Shown in pieces: positions 16,936 through 24,565 of a stretch of 37,293 nt of DNA (position 1 is the stretch's first letter; the number at the start of each line of letters is the position of its first letter). The notes beneath the pieces are model-generated. The model ran no database searches. It was not told where the DNA came from and worked only from the letters and a program-made list of their open reading frames with translations. Source of the stretch: CAZDBA01 sp964503615 (GTDB taxonomy: Bacteria; Planctomycetota; Planctomycetia; Pirellulales; Pirellulaceae); assembly GCA_964503615.1 (NCBI GenBank), contig CAZDBA010000026.1, positions 1-37,293 on the forward strand, written 5' to 3'. The position numbers were made by a program, and so were the translations under genes.

Positions 16936-16969
16936 TCATCAAGTGGCTTAAAATCATCAAGGCTTAAAA
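16936..16969 (-). repeat. Tandem duplication over the pseudoprotease stop
   Basis: On the minus strand, TTTTAAGCCTTGATGA (16969-16954) is followed by TTTTAAGCCACTTGATGA (16953-16936), identical apart from a two-base AC insertion. The stop TAA (16966-16964) lies inside the first copy. Confidence 0.75.
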
Positions 16970-18409
16970 GCCGTTAATAAGACTTTGCCGTTTCTCTTCC
17001 AGCTTTTTTAATTTTCGTTTGCCGGAAAAGAGCTCTCGGTTCAACTCTTTAAGCTCCGCTTCTTCTTCCTCGAAATCCTCGATCTTTTCCAATCGAAGCT
17101 GAAGTTCTGCGATCGCTTTTTCGATCTCGTCGCGACGAGCTTGAGCAACTTCGACCTTGAGTTTCAATTTGCCTTGACGCTTCTCTTGTGCGTCAACGTC
17201 CAACGTTTTCGACAGTTCGGCGATCTCTTCTTCGATATTAGAGATTTGCTGCTTGTTTACGACTGCTGGCGAGAGATCGCCAGATCGCAGGAGCTCGATT
17301 ACTGGCAGGATAGTTTGGACAGGAATAACGAGACTCGATACACGCTCGGCTCGTGAGATACTGATTCCAACAATGTTACCTTGGAGGTCAACGAGTGGCC
17401 CACCGCATTGATCTGCGTTGATTCCTGCATCGGTTTGGAATACCAAGGGGAAATCGCTTCTTCGCTTGCTTAGTACACTTCCCATTCGGTTTTGTTGATT
17501 GATTCTCTCAGGCGCGAATGCGTTTAATGGAGCCAGTTCCAAATCGACATCTATTTCTTTCTCACCTCGCAACACTTTAAGTGTCACCCGATCGCCAGGT
17601 TCTTGTTTGGCAAGCTTTGCCCGCAATTGGGTTCGGTTATCTGTGACTGCGTCGTCGATTTTTAGGATGACATCGTTGATTCTTAGTCCAGATTTGTCAG
17701 CAGGTGAGTCTGCGGTTACTGAATCGATGCGAACTCCATTTCCTTTCTCGTAGTCCACAGGCATAATACCTACAAACGCTCTTGATCCTTTGATCCGTCG
17801 TGCCTCGACTGCCACGATGCCAAGCGAGAAAGGGGCTTGGCCAGGTCCCGCACAAGCAAGCCAACTGCCAAGTGCAGGTGGTTCAACCGGGTTCAAATTG
17901 GCGACTGGCAGGTTCTCTGCGTCGATTTTGAGCATTGCCAGATCGGTTTTTGAGTCGATACCGTACACGCTTGCTTCGTAGGATTCGCCACCAGCAACAA
18001 TTTTCAGATCCTTTGCCAACTCACTTGATTTGGTCAGGATAAGTCCACTTGAATCAACAATCATTCCCAATGCGATTTGCTTTTTTCCCGACATGACAGC
18101 GACAGTCGATTCCGACGCTGATGCGGTAAGTGGGTTCATGATTGCGATCATCTCGTCAGAAGCACGAGAGCTTTTGAGCATTCGACCGATTCGTTGGGTG
18201 CCAGTTCGGGTTTGCTTTTTCGACTTGGCCGATTTCTTTTCGTCTTCTTTTTTCTCTGATTCCTTTTCATCCTTGGAATCAGATTTTTCTTGCTCTTGTT
18301 TCGATTTTTGGTCTGACTGCGGAGCTGCCAAACCAGGTGCGGCCAGTAGAGAGACACACATGGTCAGTGTGAATACGGAAAGCAGATTGGACAAAGTTGT
18401 TTTTCTCAT
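16964..18409 (-). CDS. HtrA-fold pseudoprotease with nested PDZ and coiled coil
   Basis: 481 residues. Signal peptide (cut near AAPGLAA), then a highly charged Lys/Glu/Ser linker (about 31-68). The trypsin-fold N-barrel follows (about 100-205), with the usual catalytic His position occupied by Ser129 in LILTKSSEL; Asp156 is kept (SKTDLAML). A PDZ domain comes next (about 211-293: VGIMPVDYEKGNGVRID, SPADKSGLRINDVILKID). Only then comes the C-barrel with FQTDAGINADQCGGPL, where the nucleophile Ser is Cys335. The PDZ therefore sits inside the protease fold, not after it. The C-terminus (about 385-481) is a long charged coiled coil. Second gene of an operon after the intact HtrA (59-base gap). 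Likely a periplasmic scaffold or sensor rather than a protease; this role is inferred. Confidence 0.85.
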   Translation of the reverse strand: MRKTTLSNLLSVFTLTMCVSLLAAPGLAAPQSDQKSKQEQEKSDSKDEKESEKKEDEKKSAKSKKQTRTGTQRIGRMLKSSRASDEMIAIMNPLTASASESTVAVMSGKKQIALGMIVDSSGLILTKSSELAKDLKIVAGGESYEASVYGIDSKTDLAMLKIDAENLPVANLNPVEPPALGSWLACAGPGQAPFSLGIVAVEARRIKGSRAFVGIMPVDYEKGNGVRIDSVTADSPADKSGLRINDVILKIDDAVTDNRTQLRAKLAKQEPGDRVTLKVLRGEKEIDVDLELAPLNAFAPERINQQNRMGSVLSKRRSDFPLVFQTDAGINADQCGGPLVDLQGNIVGISISRAERVSSLVIPVQTILPVIELLRSGDLSPAVVNKQQISNIEEEIAELSKTLDVDAQEKRQGKLKLKVEVAQARRDEIEKAIAELQLRLEKIEDFEEEEAELKELNRELFSGKRKLKKLEEKRQSLINGF

Positions 18410-18468
18410 ATCGAATAATCCCTAGAGATTTAGTTGTGTGTAATGTTCGCAAAGTCTGGTGTGGCTAT

Positions 18469-19458
18469 CTAGCGAACACCCACAGTTAGCTCCAATTCCA
18501 ATTCTTCATCTTCGCGTTTCACTTTGATTGTGATCTCGTCTTTCGGCTTCAATTTTCTCGCCACTCGTGAAAAGTCGGCTCTGTTTTCAATTTCGGTATC
18601 GTCCACTGCGATCACAAGATCACCGGTTTTGAGTCCAGCCTCGGACGCTGGGCTGTCGCTTGAGACTGCAGAAATCTCGTTTGTGGAATCCACAAAGCTG
18701 ATCCCGACGTAGGGGAATTTAGTACCACCAATAATTTCTCCTTCAGCCAGTTGGTCCCACTCGTCTGAGAACGAGTCGACTGGCACATGCATGTTTTCCC
18801 ACAGCTGACGGGAGATCCGTGAGTGGATTCCGATCAAGTTGCCATTCATGTCAACGAGAGGCCCACCTGAATCACCACCGACCAAGACACAGTCGGTTCG
18901 CAAAAATTTACTGGTTGTAGAAAGGACTCGTCCCACTCGGACAACCATGCCGCGTTTTTCGTCCCAGCCACCGGGATGACCGACCGCCATGATCCACTGG
19001 CCTTTTTTGAGTTCGCTCGATTCGCCGATATCAATATAAGGATAAGGCCCGTCGCCTTTGAGCTTTAGCATTCCAGAGTCCATGTTGCGATTAACGCCCA
19101 GAGTTCTGGCAACTTCGACTGTTCCGTCAGGAAATCGGATGTTAGCATTTACTTCTGGCTTTCCGATCACGTGCGCGGCGGTAAAGACGTAACCGTCTCG
19201 GCTAATGATGACGCCGGTACCTTGAGCCCCCCCAATTTGAATATTGACCGTTGCGGCTTTTACCAAATCGGAAACCTCTCGTACCTTTTCCTGCATTGCC
19301 TGCATTTGCTCGATAGTGGGTGTTTCACCTGCCTCCAGAAAGTCCAAGCTGACTTCAGATGAAGGCTGCTGGTTAACCTCTTCCTGTTGGGCGAATACAG
19401 AGAGTCCAGTGGTCAAGACCACAATGAATATTCCAAAACTTAAAGGCCATTTTGCCAT
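18469..19458 (-). CDS. HtrA/DegP-like serine protease with one PDZ domain
   Basis: 329 residues, exported (signal peptide to about residue 23, VFAQQ). Envelope protease of the S1C family. The catalytic triad is complete: His96 in VFTAAHVIG, Asp127 in NRNMDSGMLKL, Ser197 in GGDSGGPL. The oxyanion-region motif TGVIISRDGYV precedes the His. One PDZ domain closes the protein (about 250-329: YVGISFVDS, DSPASEAGLKTGDLVIAVDD). An AGGA (complement of 19467-19470) lies upstream of the ATG. It is first in the operon, with the pseudoprotease downstream. Confidence 0.92.
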   Translation of the reverse strand: MAKWPLSFGIFIVVLTTGLSVFAQQEEVNQQPSSEVSLDFLEAGETPTIEQMQAMQEKVREVSDLVKAATVNIQIGGAQGTGVIISRDGYVFTAAHVIGKPEVNANIRFPDGTVEVARTLGVNRNMDSGMLKLKGDGPYPYIDIGESSELKKGQWIMAVGHPGGWDEKRGMVVRVGRVLSTTSKFLRTDCVLVGGDSGGPLVDMNGNLIGIHSRISRQLWENMHVPVDSFSDEWDQLAEGEIIGGTKFPYVGISFVDSTNEISAVSSDSPASEAGLKTGDLVIAVDDTEIENRADFSRVARKLKPKDEITIKVKREDEELELELTVGVR

Positions 19459-19701
19459 TTGGTTTTCCTAACAATTTCCGAAAATGAAACAGTGCTGAAT
19501 AAAGACAGATCCAGAGGTTTGGGTGAGTTGGAGATTAAAAGTCGTAAACACAACTCCTAATACCCTATTCTACCATTCGATTTAGGGCTTGTGGTACTCC
19601 AAGCTCGTAACAATTCACCTTTAGCAGGCGATTCCTGTGGCTTTACCGATAATAAAGGTCAGTTTGAAACCGCCGAAATCGACTAGGGTGCTTCGAATTC
19701 G

Positions 19702-19723
19702 TGCGAAAATCCATATTTTCGCA
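19702..19723. promoter_or_regulatory. 9-bp perfect dyad, possible operator
   Basis: TGCGAAAAT (19702-19710) and ATTTTCGCA (19715-19723) separated by CCAT. No T-run follows on either strand, so it is not a terminator. Its place between divergent genes fits an operator or an RNA hairpin in the htrA leader. Confidence 0.35.
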
Positions 19724-19950
19724 TGATTTATGGAGTTTTGCGTAAACAATTACAGTAAATCGAGTTGTTCTGTTGGCCACTTGGCGATAATCGTGGCCGC
19801 AAAAGCCTGTGGATTGAAATGGGAACTTGTTTACGAAAATCGGTTTTTGGCAATTTGCTTACCGGTTTTGGAGGCAGCGGAACAAGTTTCCTTACCGCAA
19901 TAACCATCGAATTTGCCTGAGCTTGTGTACTTGAAACGATGACATGTACG

Positions 19951-19978
19951 TTGTATTCAAAACTAGGCCCAATATAAT
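19951..19978 (+). promoter_or_regulatory. Sigma-70 type promoter for the MBL hydrolase gene
   Basis: TTGTAT (19951-19956) and a perfect consensus TATAAT (19973-19978) with a 16-base spacer. This would leave a leader of about 85 bases before ATG 20070. Confidence 0.55.
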
Positions 19979-20069
19979 TACGGCCCAACGGCGAAACAAA
20001 TTTGCCGAGCATTGAGGAGTAACGTCGATTGGCGGTTGCTCGCAGCTTTATCTGCTCTTGAAACGATTT

Positions 20070-20852
20070 ATGCTCCAACCCAAACCGATTTTTCCGAACG
20101 TAATCGAAGTCAATCATCAGCTTGGTTACGTATTAGGATGCAACGTCTATATCATCTATTCCCAAGGCGAGTGGGTGATGATCGACATCGGATATGAAGA
20201 AGTCGTTGAGGAAATCGTTGAGCTGGTTCGTGAACTGGATTTCCCGTTTTCCAAGTGTAAAACGTTAATAGCCACGCACGCAGATGTAGACCATATCCAG
20301 GGACTTGCTCGCGCCAAACAGATCTTTAAAGCAGACGTTTCGGCACACGAACTGGCCGCTAAACCGTTGAAAACGGGTGATCCGATCAAGACATTCGCAA
20401 AGATCGAGGCCCAAAACATCGACATGAAGATGCCTCCGGTTGACGTGGAGATCTTATTGAATGACGGAGATATCGTTTCTGTTGGCGATCTTGAAATCGA
20501 AGTTTGGTTGACACCGGGGCATACGGATAGCCAGCTTTCGTTTCGGATGGGTGATTTGCTGTTCAGTGGCGATAATATCTATCGCGATGGATGTGTCGGA
20601 GCGATTGACGCGCATCATGGCAGTGACCTAGTCGCATTTGTGGAATCGCTCAGGCGAATTCGGAAAAGTGATGTTCGCTGGCTACTGCCAAGCCACGGTC
20701 CCGTTTTCAAAAAAGATGATTCGTTGTTGGATGCGGCTATAGCTCGGTTGGAAGGCTATCAGCACATGGCCGATTTTGGCACTTGTGCAATCGATTGGCC
20801 TCTGATGGATCAGTTCGAAGAAGATATCAAGAACGGCGTTATGCCGAGCTAA
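20070..20852 (+). CDS. MBL-fold metallohydrolase
   Basis: 260 residues of the metallo-beta-lactamase superfamily, in the general glyoxalase II-like/hydrolase branch. Metal ligands visible: HADVDH (70-75), His151 in PGHTDSQLSF, Asp167 in LFSGDNIYRDG, and a late His in PSHGPV. The N-terminus has the strand YIIYSQGEWVMIDIGY. The reaction cannot be predicted. I chose ATG 20070; the in-frame TTG 20058 adds only four residues. No strong Shine-Dalgarno sequence. The stop codon ends the first copy of an exact 10-bp tandem duplication. Confidence 0.88.
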   Translation: MLQPKPIFPNVIEVNHQLGYVLGCNVYIIYSQGEWVMIDIGYEEVVEEIVELVRELDFPFSKCKTLIATHADVDHIQGLARAKQIFKADVSAHELAAKPLKTGDPIKTFAKIEAQNIDMKMPPVDVEILLNDGDIVSVGDLEIEVWLTPGHTDSQLSFRMGDLLFSGDNIYRDGCVGAIDAHHGSDLVAFVESLRRIRKSDVRWLLPSHGPVFKKDDSLLDAAIARLEGYQHMADFGTCAIDWPLMDQFEEDIKNGVMPS

Positions 20853-20862
20853 GCCGAGCTAA
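20843..20862 (+). repeat. Exact 10-bp tandem duplication over a stop codon
   Basis: GCCGAGCTAA occurs twice in a row (20843-20852, 20853-20862). The first copy ends exactly at the TAA of the MBL hydrolase gene. Confidence 0.7.
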
Positions 20863-21144
20863 ATCGGCTAGCAACCGTTTTCCCAGTTCTGCTTGTAGCC
20901 CAGTAATTTCTCTCATCCATTGCCCGCAAACTCTATCTAGTTTTTGTAGCTGGAACCTGCCGAGTGGATTTATTCTGTTAGTCCGTTTTTGCGAGTTATT
21001 CATTGATTGCCGTTGGCGCCGATTGCCGATGGACCCTTGTGAGCATTACACCGCAATTCAATTCAGCACAATGAATGCTGCGCAACCAAGGTCCTGACAG
21101 GGGCCGGTTGATTTTGAAAAGACCCAAAAAGAGGAACTACTCCA

Positions 21145-21459
21145 ATGATTCGTCGTTTAATCGTGGCCGGAGTTGTCGTCGCAGCTATGGCGATTGTCAG
21201 CCAGCCCTCAACCGCCGAAGCGCAGCAGAACGCGTACCGTGGTGGACAAGCTTCAGCGAACCTGGATCGTTTTTATCACTATCCATACATCTACTATCCA
21301 CAAAACTATCGCAACGACCACTACCGTAGCGCTGACAATTTGTACTATCGATACCCTAAAGAGGCGCGTGTTCCGGTATACAACCGTCACTGGCACAATT
21401 ACTATCCAACACCGCGTCGATACCACTTTGGTCACCACTTTTTGACCGACGTGTTTTAA
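21145..21459 (+). CDS. Small secreted Tyr/His-rich protein
   Basis: 104 residues: a clear signal peptide (MIRRLIVAGVVVAAMAIV, cut near AEA) followed by about 76 residues in which aromatic and basic residues dominate. Tyr alone appears in patches such as YHYPYIYYPQNY and NLYYRYP, with His in RHWHNYY and YHFGHHF. No catalytic motif is visible. The composition suggests a structural, adhesive or metal-binding envelope component; that is inference. AAAGAGGA lies upstream of the ATG. It is a single-gene unit closed by the strong terminator at 21493-21520. Confidence 0.8.
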   Translation: MIRRLIVAGVVVAAMAIVSQPSTAEAQQNAYRGGQASANLDRFYHYPYIYYPQNYRNDHYRSADNLYYRYPKEARVPVYNRHWHNYYPTPRRYHFGHHFLTDVF

Positions 21460-21492
21460 ACTCCGTCGCGAGATTTGATCAAAACAAAGTAA

Positions 21493-21520
21493 AAGCCGCC
21501 TGATTATCAGGCGGCTTTTT
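21493..21520 (+). terminator. Strong, probably bidirectional terminator
   Basis: A GC-rich stem AAGCCGCCTGAT (21493-21504) with ATCAGGCGGCTT (21506-21517), then a run of T to 21521. The minus strand also shows T-rich sequence after the stem, so it can serve both the Tyr/His-rich gene and the convergent ruvA. Confidence 0.9.
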
Positions 21521-21548
21521 TAGTTTCTGGAGAGCTAGGAACGTTAGT

Positions 21549-22181
21549 CTACGATTGCGTTTTCGTGTCGTAGACGGCTTGGAAAAGTGCTTCGACGTCT
21601 TTGAATTTCTTTTTGGTTGCCAGCGGGCCGTCAAGCAATTGCCTGGATTCGGATTCGCTGTGTCCCATCGAGCAAAGGATCTGAAAGACTTCGTCCACGA
21701 TACTGCGTTCCACGTCGGCGGAATCTTGGGTGTCGCTACGGTCGGCCATCAGAGCAAACTTGGGCATCTTGCGACGCAGATTGGCAATCATTAACTCGGC
21801 CATCTTTGGGCCAACGCCAGGCAGTGTTTTGACCGTGTTAACGTCCTGCTGCTCAATCGCTTTGGCGATATCTTTTACCGGTCGCACCATTGCCTTGAGT
21901 GCCTTTTTGGCTCCCAGACCTTTGACGCTGCAGATCAGATCAAAAAACTCGCGTTCGACTTCGGACATGAATCCGATTAATCGCGGAAACATTCTACCGC
22001 CTGTGGTGGGGTTGCCATCGAGAACATGAATCGTGTGCAACGAGATGCTTTCACCGACCGAGCCCTGAAGTTGCCGACGTGTAAATTCGGGGATTAGGAC
22101 TTCGTATTCAAATGGAGGCACCTCGATCGTTGCTCGGTCATCCCCTAACCGCAACAGTTTTCCGGTCAGCTTGGTAATCAT
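21549..22181 (-). CDS. ruvA: Holliday junction DNA helicase subunit RuvA
   Basis: 210 residues. RuvA tetramers bind four-way DNA junctions and load the RuvB motor. The N-terminal OB domain begins MITKLTGKLLRLG; the helix-hairpin-helix region contains FDLICSVKGLGAKKALKAM and KTLPGVGPKMAELMIANL; a C-terminal domain III of about 50 residues (VDEVFQILCSMGHSESESRQLL) would contact RuvB. ATG start at 22181. It follows ruvC by about 30 bases. No ruvB is present in the window. Confidence 0.96.
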   Translation of the reverse strand: MITKLTGKLLRLGDDRATIEVPPFEYEVLIPEFTRRQLQGSVGESISLHTIHVLDGNPTTGGRMFPRLIGFMSEVEREFFDLICSVKGLGAKKALKAMVRPVKDIAKAIEQQDVNTVKTLPGVGPKMAELMIANLRRKMPKFALMADRSDTQDSADVERSIVDEVFQILCSMGHSESESRQLLDGPLATKKKFKDVEALFQAVYDTKTQS

Positions 22182-22211
22182 AGATGTTCTTTCATGTTGT
22201 TGAGCTGAATG

Positions 22212-22718
22212 CTAAATCAAGCTCGCTGTGCGGGTTTGGAAGTAGTGGCAAAGTGCGATTGCCAGCGCGTCCGCAATGTCGTGTGGCTCTGGTGTTTCTT
22301 CCAGACCCAATTGGTGCATGATCGCCGATTGGATCTGAGTTTTAGGCGCCCGTCCGTTTCCGGTTAAAATTCGTTTGACTTGGGTTGCCGCATAATCATG
22401 CAACGGCAAATTGTTTTGTGCGGCTGACAAGACCAGAACTCCACGCGCGTGGCCCATCAGGATCGCCGTTCGTGGCCGTTCGTAGTGACTGTAAAGCTGC
22501 TCAACCGCGATCGCGTGAGGGTTGAGTGATTTGATTACGTCGGTAATTCCTTCGTGCAGCGAATGAAGTCGCTGGGAAAGCGTGTCGCGCCGTTTTGATT
22601 TGACGATACCGGCCTCAACCAGAGTCACTGAGTTTCCGATGACGTCGATAACCCCGTAGCCGGTTACGTTTAACCCGGGATCAATTCCAAGGATTCGAGT
22701 TGGTGTTGCCTCAGTCAA
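22212..22718 (-). CDS. ruvC: Crossover junction endodeoxyribonuclease RuvC
   Basis: Resolves Holliday junctions by paired nicks. The acidic catalytic set is visible: Asp in RILGIDPGLNVTGYG, Glu in AVEQLYSHYE, and the C-terminal pair in EPHDIADALAIALCH. I prefer TTG at 22716-22718 because GGAG lies 8 bases upstream; the GTG at 22725-22727 overlaps that GGAG. This gives 168 residues, near the family norm. First gene of a ruvC-ruvA pair. Confidence 0.95.
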   Translation of the reverse strand: MTEATPTRILGIDPGLNVTGYGVIDVIGNSVTLVEAGIVKSKRRDTLSQRLHSLHEGITDVIKSLNPHAIAVEQLYSHYERPRTAILMGHARGVLVLSAAQNNLPLHDYAATQVKRILTGNGRAPKTQIQSAIMHQLGLEETPEPHDIADALAIALCHYFQTRTASLI

Positions 22719-22775
22719 TTTACGCACTCCGTCACGCTGGATGTTTTCATCATGAAAACACGATTTCGTTTTTCG

Positions 22776-23276
22776 CTACCCGCTTAAGCCACTTTTGTAC
22801 ATTAAACAAACGCATTCAGCCATCAGTGCTGTCTCTTTTCCGACGGGTCCTACGTTTTCACCTGTTTTCGCTTTGATTCCGACTCGATCAGGTTCGATGT
22901 TTAGAATTTCCGCAATTCGCTGACCAATTGCGGCTTTGTAGGGAGTTAGTTTAGGGCGTTGAGCGAAAACGATGCAGTCGAGATTGACGATTTCAAAACC
23001 GTCTTTTTGTGCCAAGTCTTTTGCAGCGCTCAACATTTCCGCCGAGTCGCGTGCTTTGTTCTCGTCTGCAGTGTCGGGGAAGAGCTCTCCGATATCTCCG
23101 TTCCCTGAGGCCCCCAGGATCGCGTCGGTAACGGCGTGCAATAGGACATCCGCATCGCTGTGACCAATCAGATGTTTGTCATGCTCGATCGTAATTCCGC
23201 CCAGAATCATCGGCCCGCCCTCGCCGACTCGATGCGTATCATGGCCAATGCCAATTCGAAAGTTGGAGGGGTTCAT
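22776..23276 (-). CDS. ispF: 2-C-methyl-D-erythritol 2,4-cyclodiphosphate synthase
   Basis: Fifth step of the MEP isoprenoid pathway. 166 residues, normal length. Zinc ligands in GIGHDTHRV (Asp-x-His near 13-15) and the His of HSDADVLLHAVTDA. Further motifs: LGGITIEHDKHLIGHSD, GDIGELFPDTAD, NLDCIVFAQRPKL, and KTGENVGPVGKETALMAECVCL at the C-terminus. ATG start at 23274-23276. It ends about 50 bases before ruvC on the same strand and may be co-transcribed with it. Confidence 0.97.
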   Translation of the reverse strand: MNPSNFRIGIGHDTHRVGEGGPMILGGITIEHDKHLIGHSDADVLLHAVTDAILGASGNGDIGELFPDTADENKARDSAEMLSAAKDLAQKDGFEIVNLDCIVFAQRPKLTPYKAAIGQRIAEILNIEPDRVGIKAKTGENVGPVGKETALMAECVCLMYKSGLSG

Positions 23277-23411
23277 GCTGGCTCACGCGAGACGGATTGA
23301 GATTCAGAAGCTACCTCTGAATTGTAAGCCGATTGCAATTTTTGGAAACGCCCCAATCGGGGTTGGATCGCGCCACATTGGGAGAATTTTTGAATGAAGA
23401 TGATGCGTGTT

Positions 23412-23463
23412 CCATGGGTTGATGCCCATGGGTAGGTGCTTCGCCCATTCGGGGCATTCGGGG
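23412..23463. repeat. Intergenic repeat cluster
   Basis: CCATGGG (23412-23418) and CCCATGG (23425-23431) form a perfect 7-bp inverted repeat, followed by an exact 9-bp tandem CATTCGGGG (23446-23454, 23455-23463). From memory, similar CCATGGGTTGA-type blocks recur in planctomycete intergenic DNA. Confidence 0.55.
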
Positions 23464-23470
23464 ATATGCC

Positions 23471-23502
23471 GTCGGTAAATTTACTTGTCGGTAAATTTAC
23501 TT
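23471..23502 (-). repeat. Exact 16-bp tandem duplication at a stop codon
   Basis: GTCGGTAAATTTACTT occurs twice without a gap (23471-23486, 23487-23502, plus-strand reading). Two bases of the stop codon of the minus-strand gene (TAA, complement of 23501-23503) belong to the repeat; the second copy lies just downstream of the stop. Confidence 0.8.
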
Positions 23503-24565
23503 ATTGCGGGTTTGTCAGCATGACAGGGGTAACCCAACCGGGAGCGATAACTGAATCGAAGCGGTCTGCTCCCGGTGCGACCAAGCCCATGTTGTTTTCG
23601 AACAAGGCGTCTTCGCCAATCGCTCCACCGGCGATAAATTTCACATGGCCATCTTCGAACAACGTGTTTTGGCCTTTGCCGCCATGGTTGTTGCTGATGC
23701 GTTGAGCGTTTTTGCAGGAGGGGACGTCGGCGAGCAAAGCGTAGTGGGAGCGCCCCATTCGACTTGCTGTACGGTAGACTCCGTTTTCGTTGTGCCCTAA
23801 TGAATACCCGAAGTCGCCACCCATCGTTTTACGATAATGTTGCAGTTGTTCGCTCGATTTTGCGCTTTCAATCATTTCGATTGAGGGAATGCTCATCGGA
23901 GCTGTTCGATCGCCAGTCCGGCCTGCACATGCAAATATTGAGTCGTCAGAAATCAAACCCATGTCTTTCAGTTGCGGTGCGTAGCTGCCGGCCACAGACA
24001 GATTTCCTGATGTAGGAATCGAAGGGAAATTGCCTTCGTTGATCTCGCTCCAGTCGAGAAAAGCAGCGCCTAGGTTTTGCAAGTTGTTTTGGCAGGCGGC
24101 AATACGACCGTGATGTCGCGTGGCGGCGAGAGCCGGAAAAAGAATCGCTGCGCCAACCAAAATTACGCCGCAAGTAATTAAGCAATCCATCAGTGACCAA
24201 CTGCCGTGTCCGGCAAACATACCACCCGACGCAGGCGATAGCTTTTGAGTAGCTGAAGGTTGATCGGAAATCTCGCTCTCACTCTCGCTGGAACTTGCAG
24301 ATTGTTGCTTGGCGGAAACGGCAACGGCTTCGCATGTTCGTCTGGCAAGTCCTGCAGGAGGGCCTGATGGAACGTCGATCGCCTCCAGAGGCAACAACGC
24401 ATTTTTGATTTTCAGAAGCTCTTCTTCCAACGAGGGATCGCTGTCGACCAGTTCCTGTAGCAGCCGTTGTTCCGATGCGTCCAAAGCATCGAGAACATAG
24501 CCAAGCAAATCATCTTGCGAGGGATTTTTCACGTTAGTTTCTACTCGATGTAAGATGTTTTCCAA
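23501..24565 (-). CDS. Anti-sigma-like/pilin-like (DUF1559-type) fusion protein
   Basis: 354 residues. The N-terminus (about 14-80) has the DDLLGYVLDALDASEQ and LLQELVDSDPSLEEEL pattern of zinc-less anti-sigma factors. A Ser/Glu-rich linker follows (84-112). Then comes a single membrane helix (about 122-148: LMDCLITCGVILVGAAILFPALAA) continuing into RIAACQNNLQNLGAAFLDW, which matches the helix-then-conserved-Cys/Asn pattern of DUF1559 prepilin-like proteins. The C-terminus has NHGGKGQNTLFEDGHVKFI, close to their H-x9-DG motif. It overlaps the ECF sigma gene by 25 bases, or starts 8 bases after it if GTG 24532 is used. Probable membrane partner of that sigma factor; the role is inferred. Confidence 0.8.
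   Translation of the reverse strand: MENILHRVETNVKNPSQDDLLGYVLDALDASEQRLLQELVDSDPSLEEELLKIKNALLPLEAIDVPSGPPAGLARRTCEAVAVSAKQQSASSSESESEISDQPSATQKLSPASGGMFAGHGSWSLMDCLITCGVILVGAAILFPALAATRHHGRIAACQNNLQNLGAAFLDWSEINEGNFPSIPTSGNLSVAGSYAPQLKDMGLISDDSIFACAGRTGDRTAPMSIPSIEMIESAKSSEQLQHYRKTMGGDFGYSLGHNENGVYRTASRMGRSHYALLADVPSCKNAQRISNNHGGKGQNTLFEDGHVKFIAGGAIGEDALFENNMGLVAPGADRFDSVIAPGWVTPVMLTNPQ

Larger units (their letters stand above)
19459..20069. promoter_or_regulatory. Divergent region between htrA and an MBL gene
   Basis: Gene-free 611 bases carrying the promoters of two divergent units. The plus-strand promoter at 19951-19978 and a 9-bp dyad at 19702-19723 are listed separately. No clear -35/-10 pair was found for the minus-strand operon, although TAGAAT on that strand is a possible -10. 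Confidence 0.5.

Noticed and set aside
19728..20117. 129-residue minus-strand ORF
   Set aside because: It overlaps the 5' end of the plus-strand MBL gene, covers a promoter with a perfect TATAAT, and shows no motif.
21549..23276. Complete ruvABC locus
   Set aside because: ruvC and ruvA are present but no ruvB-like AAA+ gene occurs here, so it must be elsewhere or outside the window.
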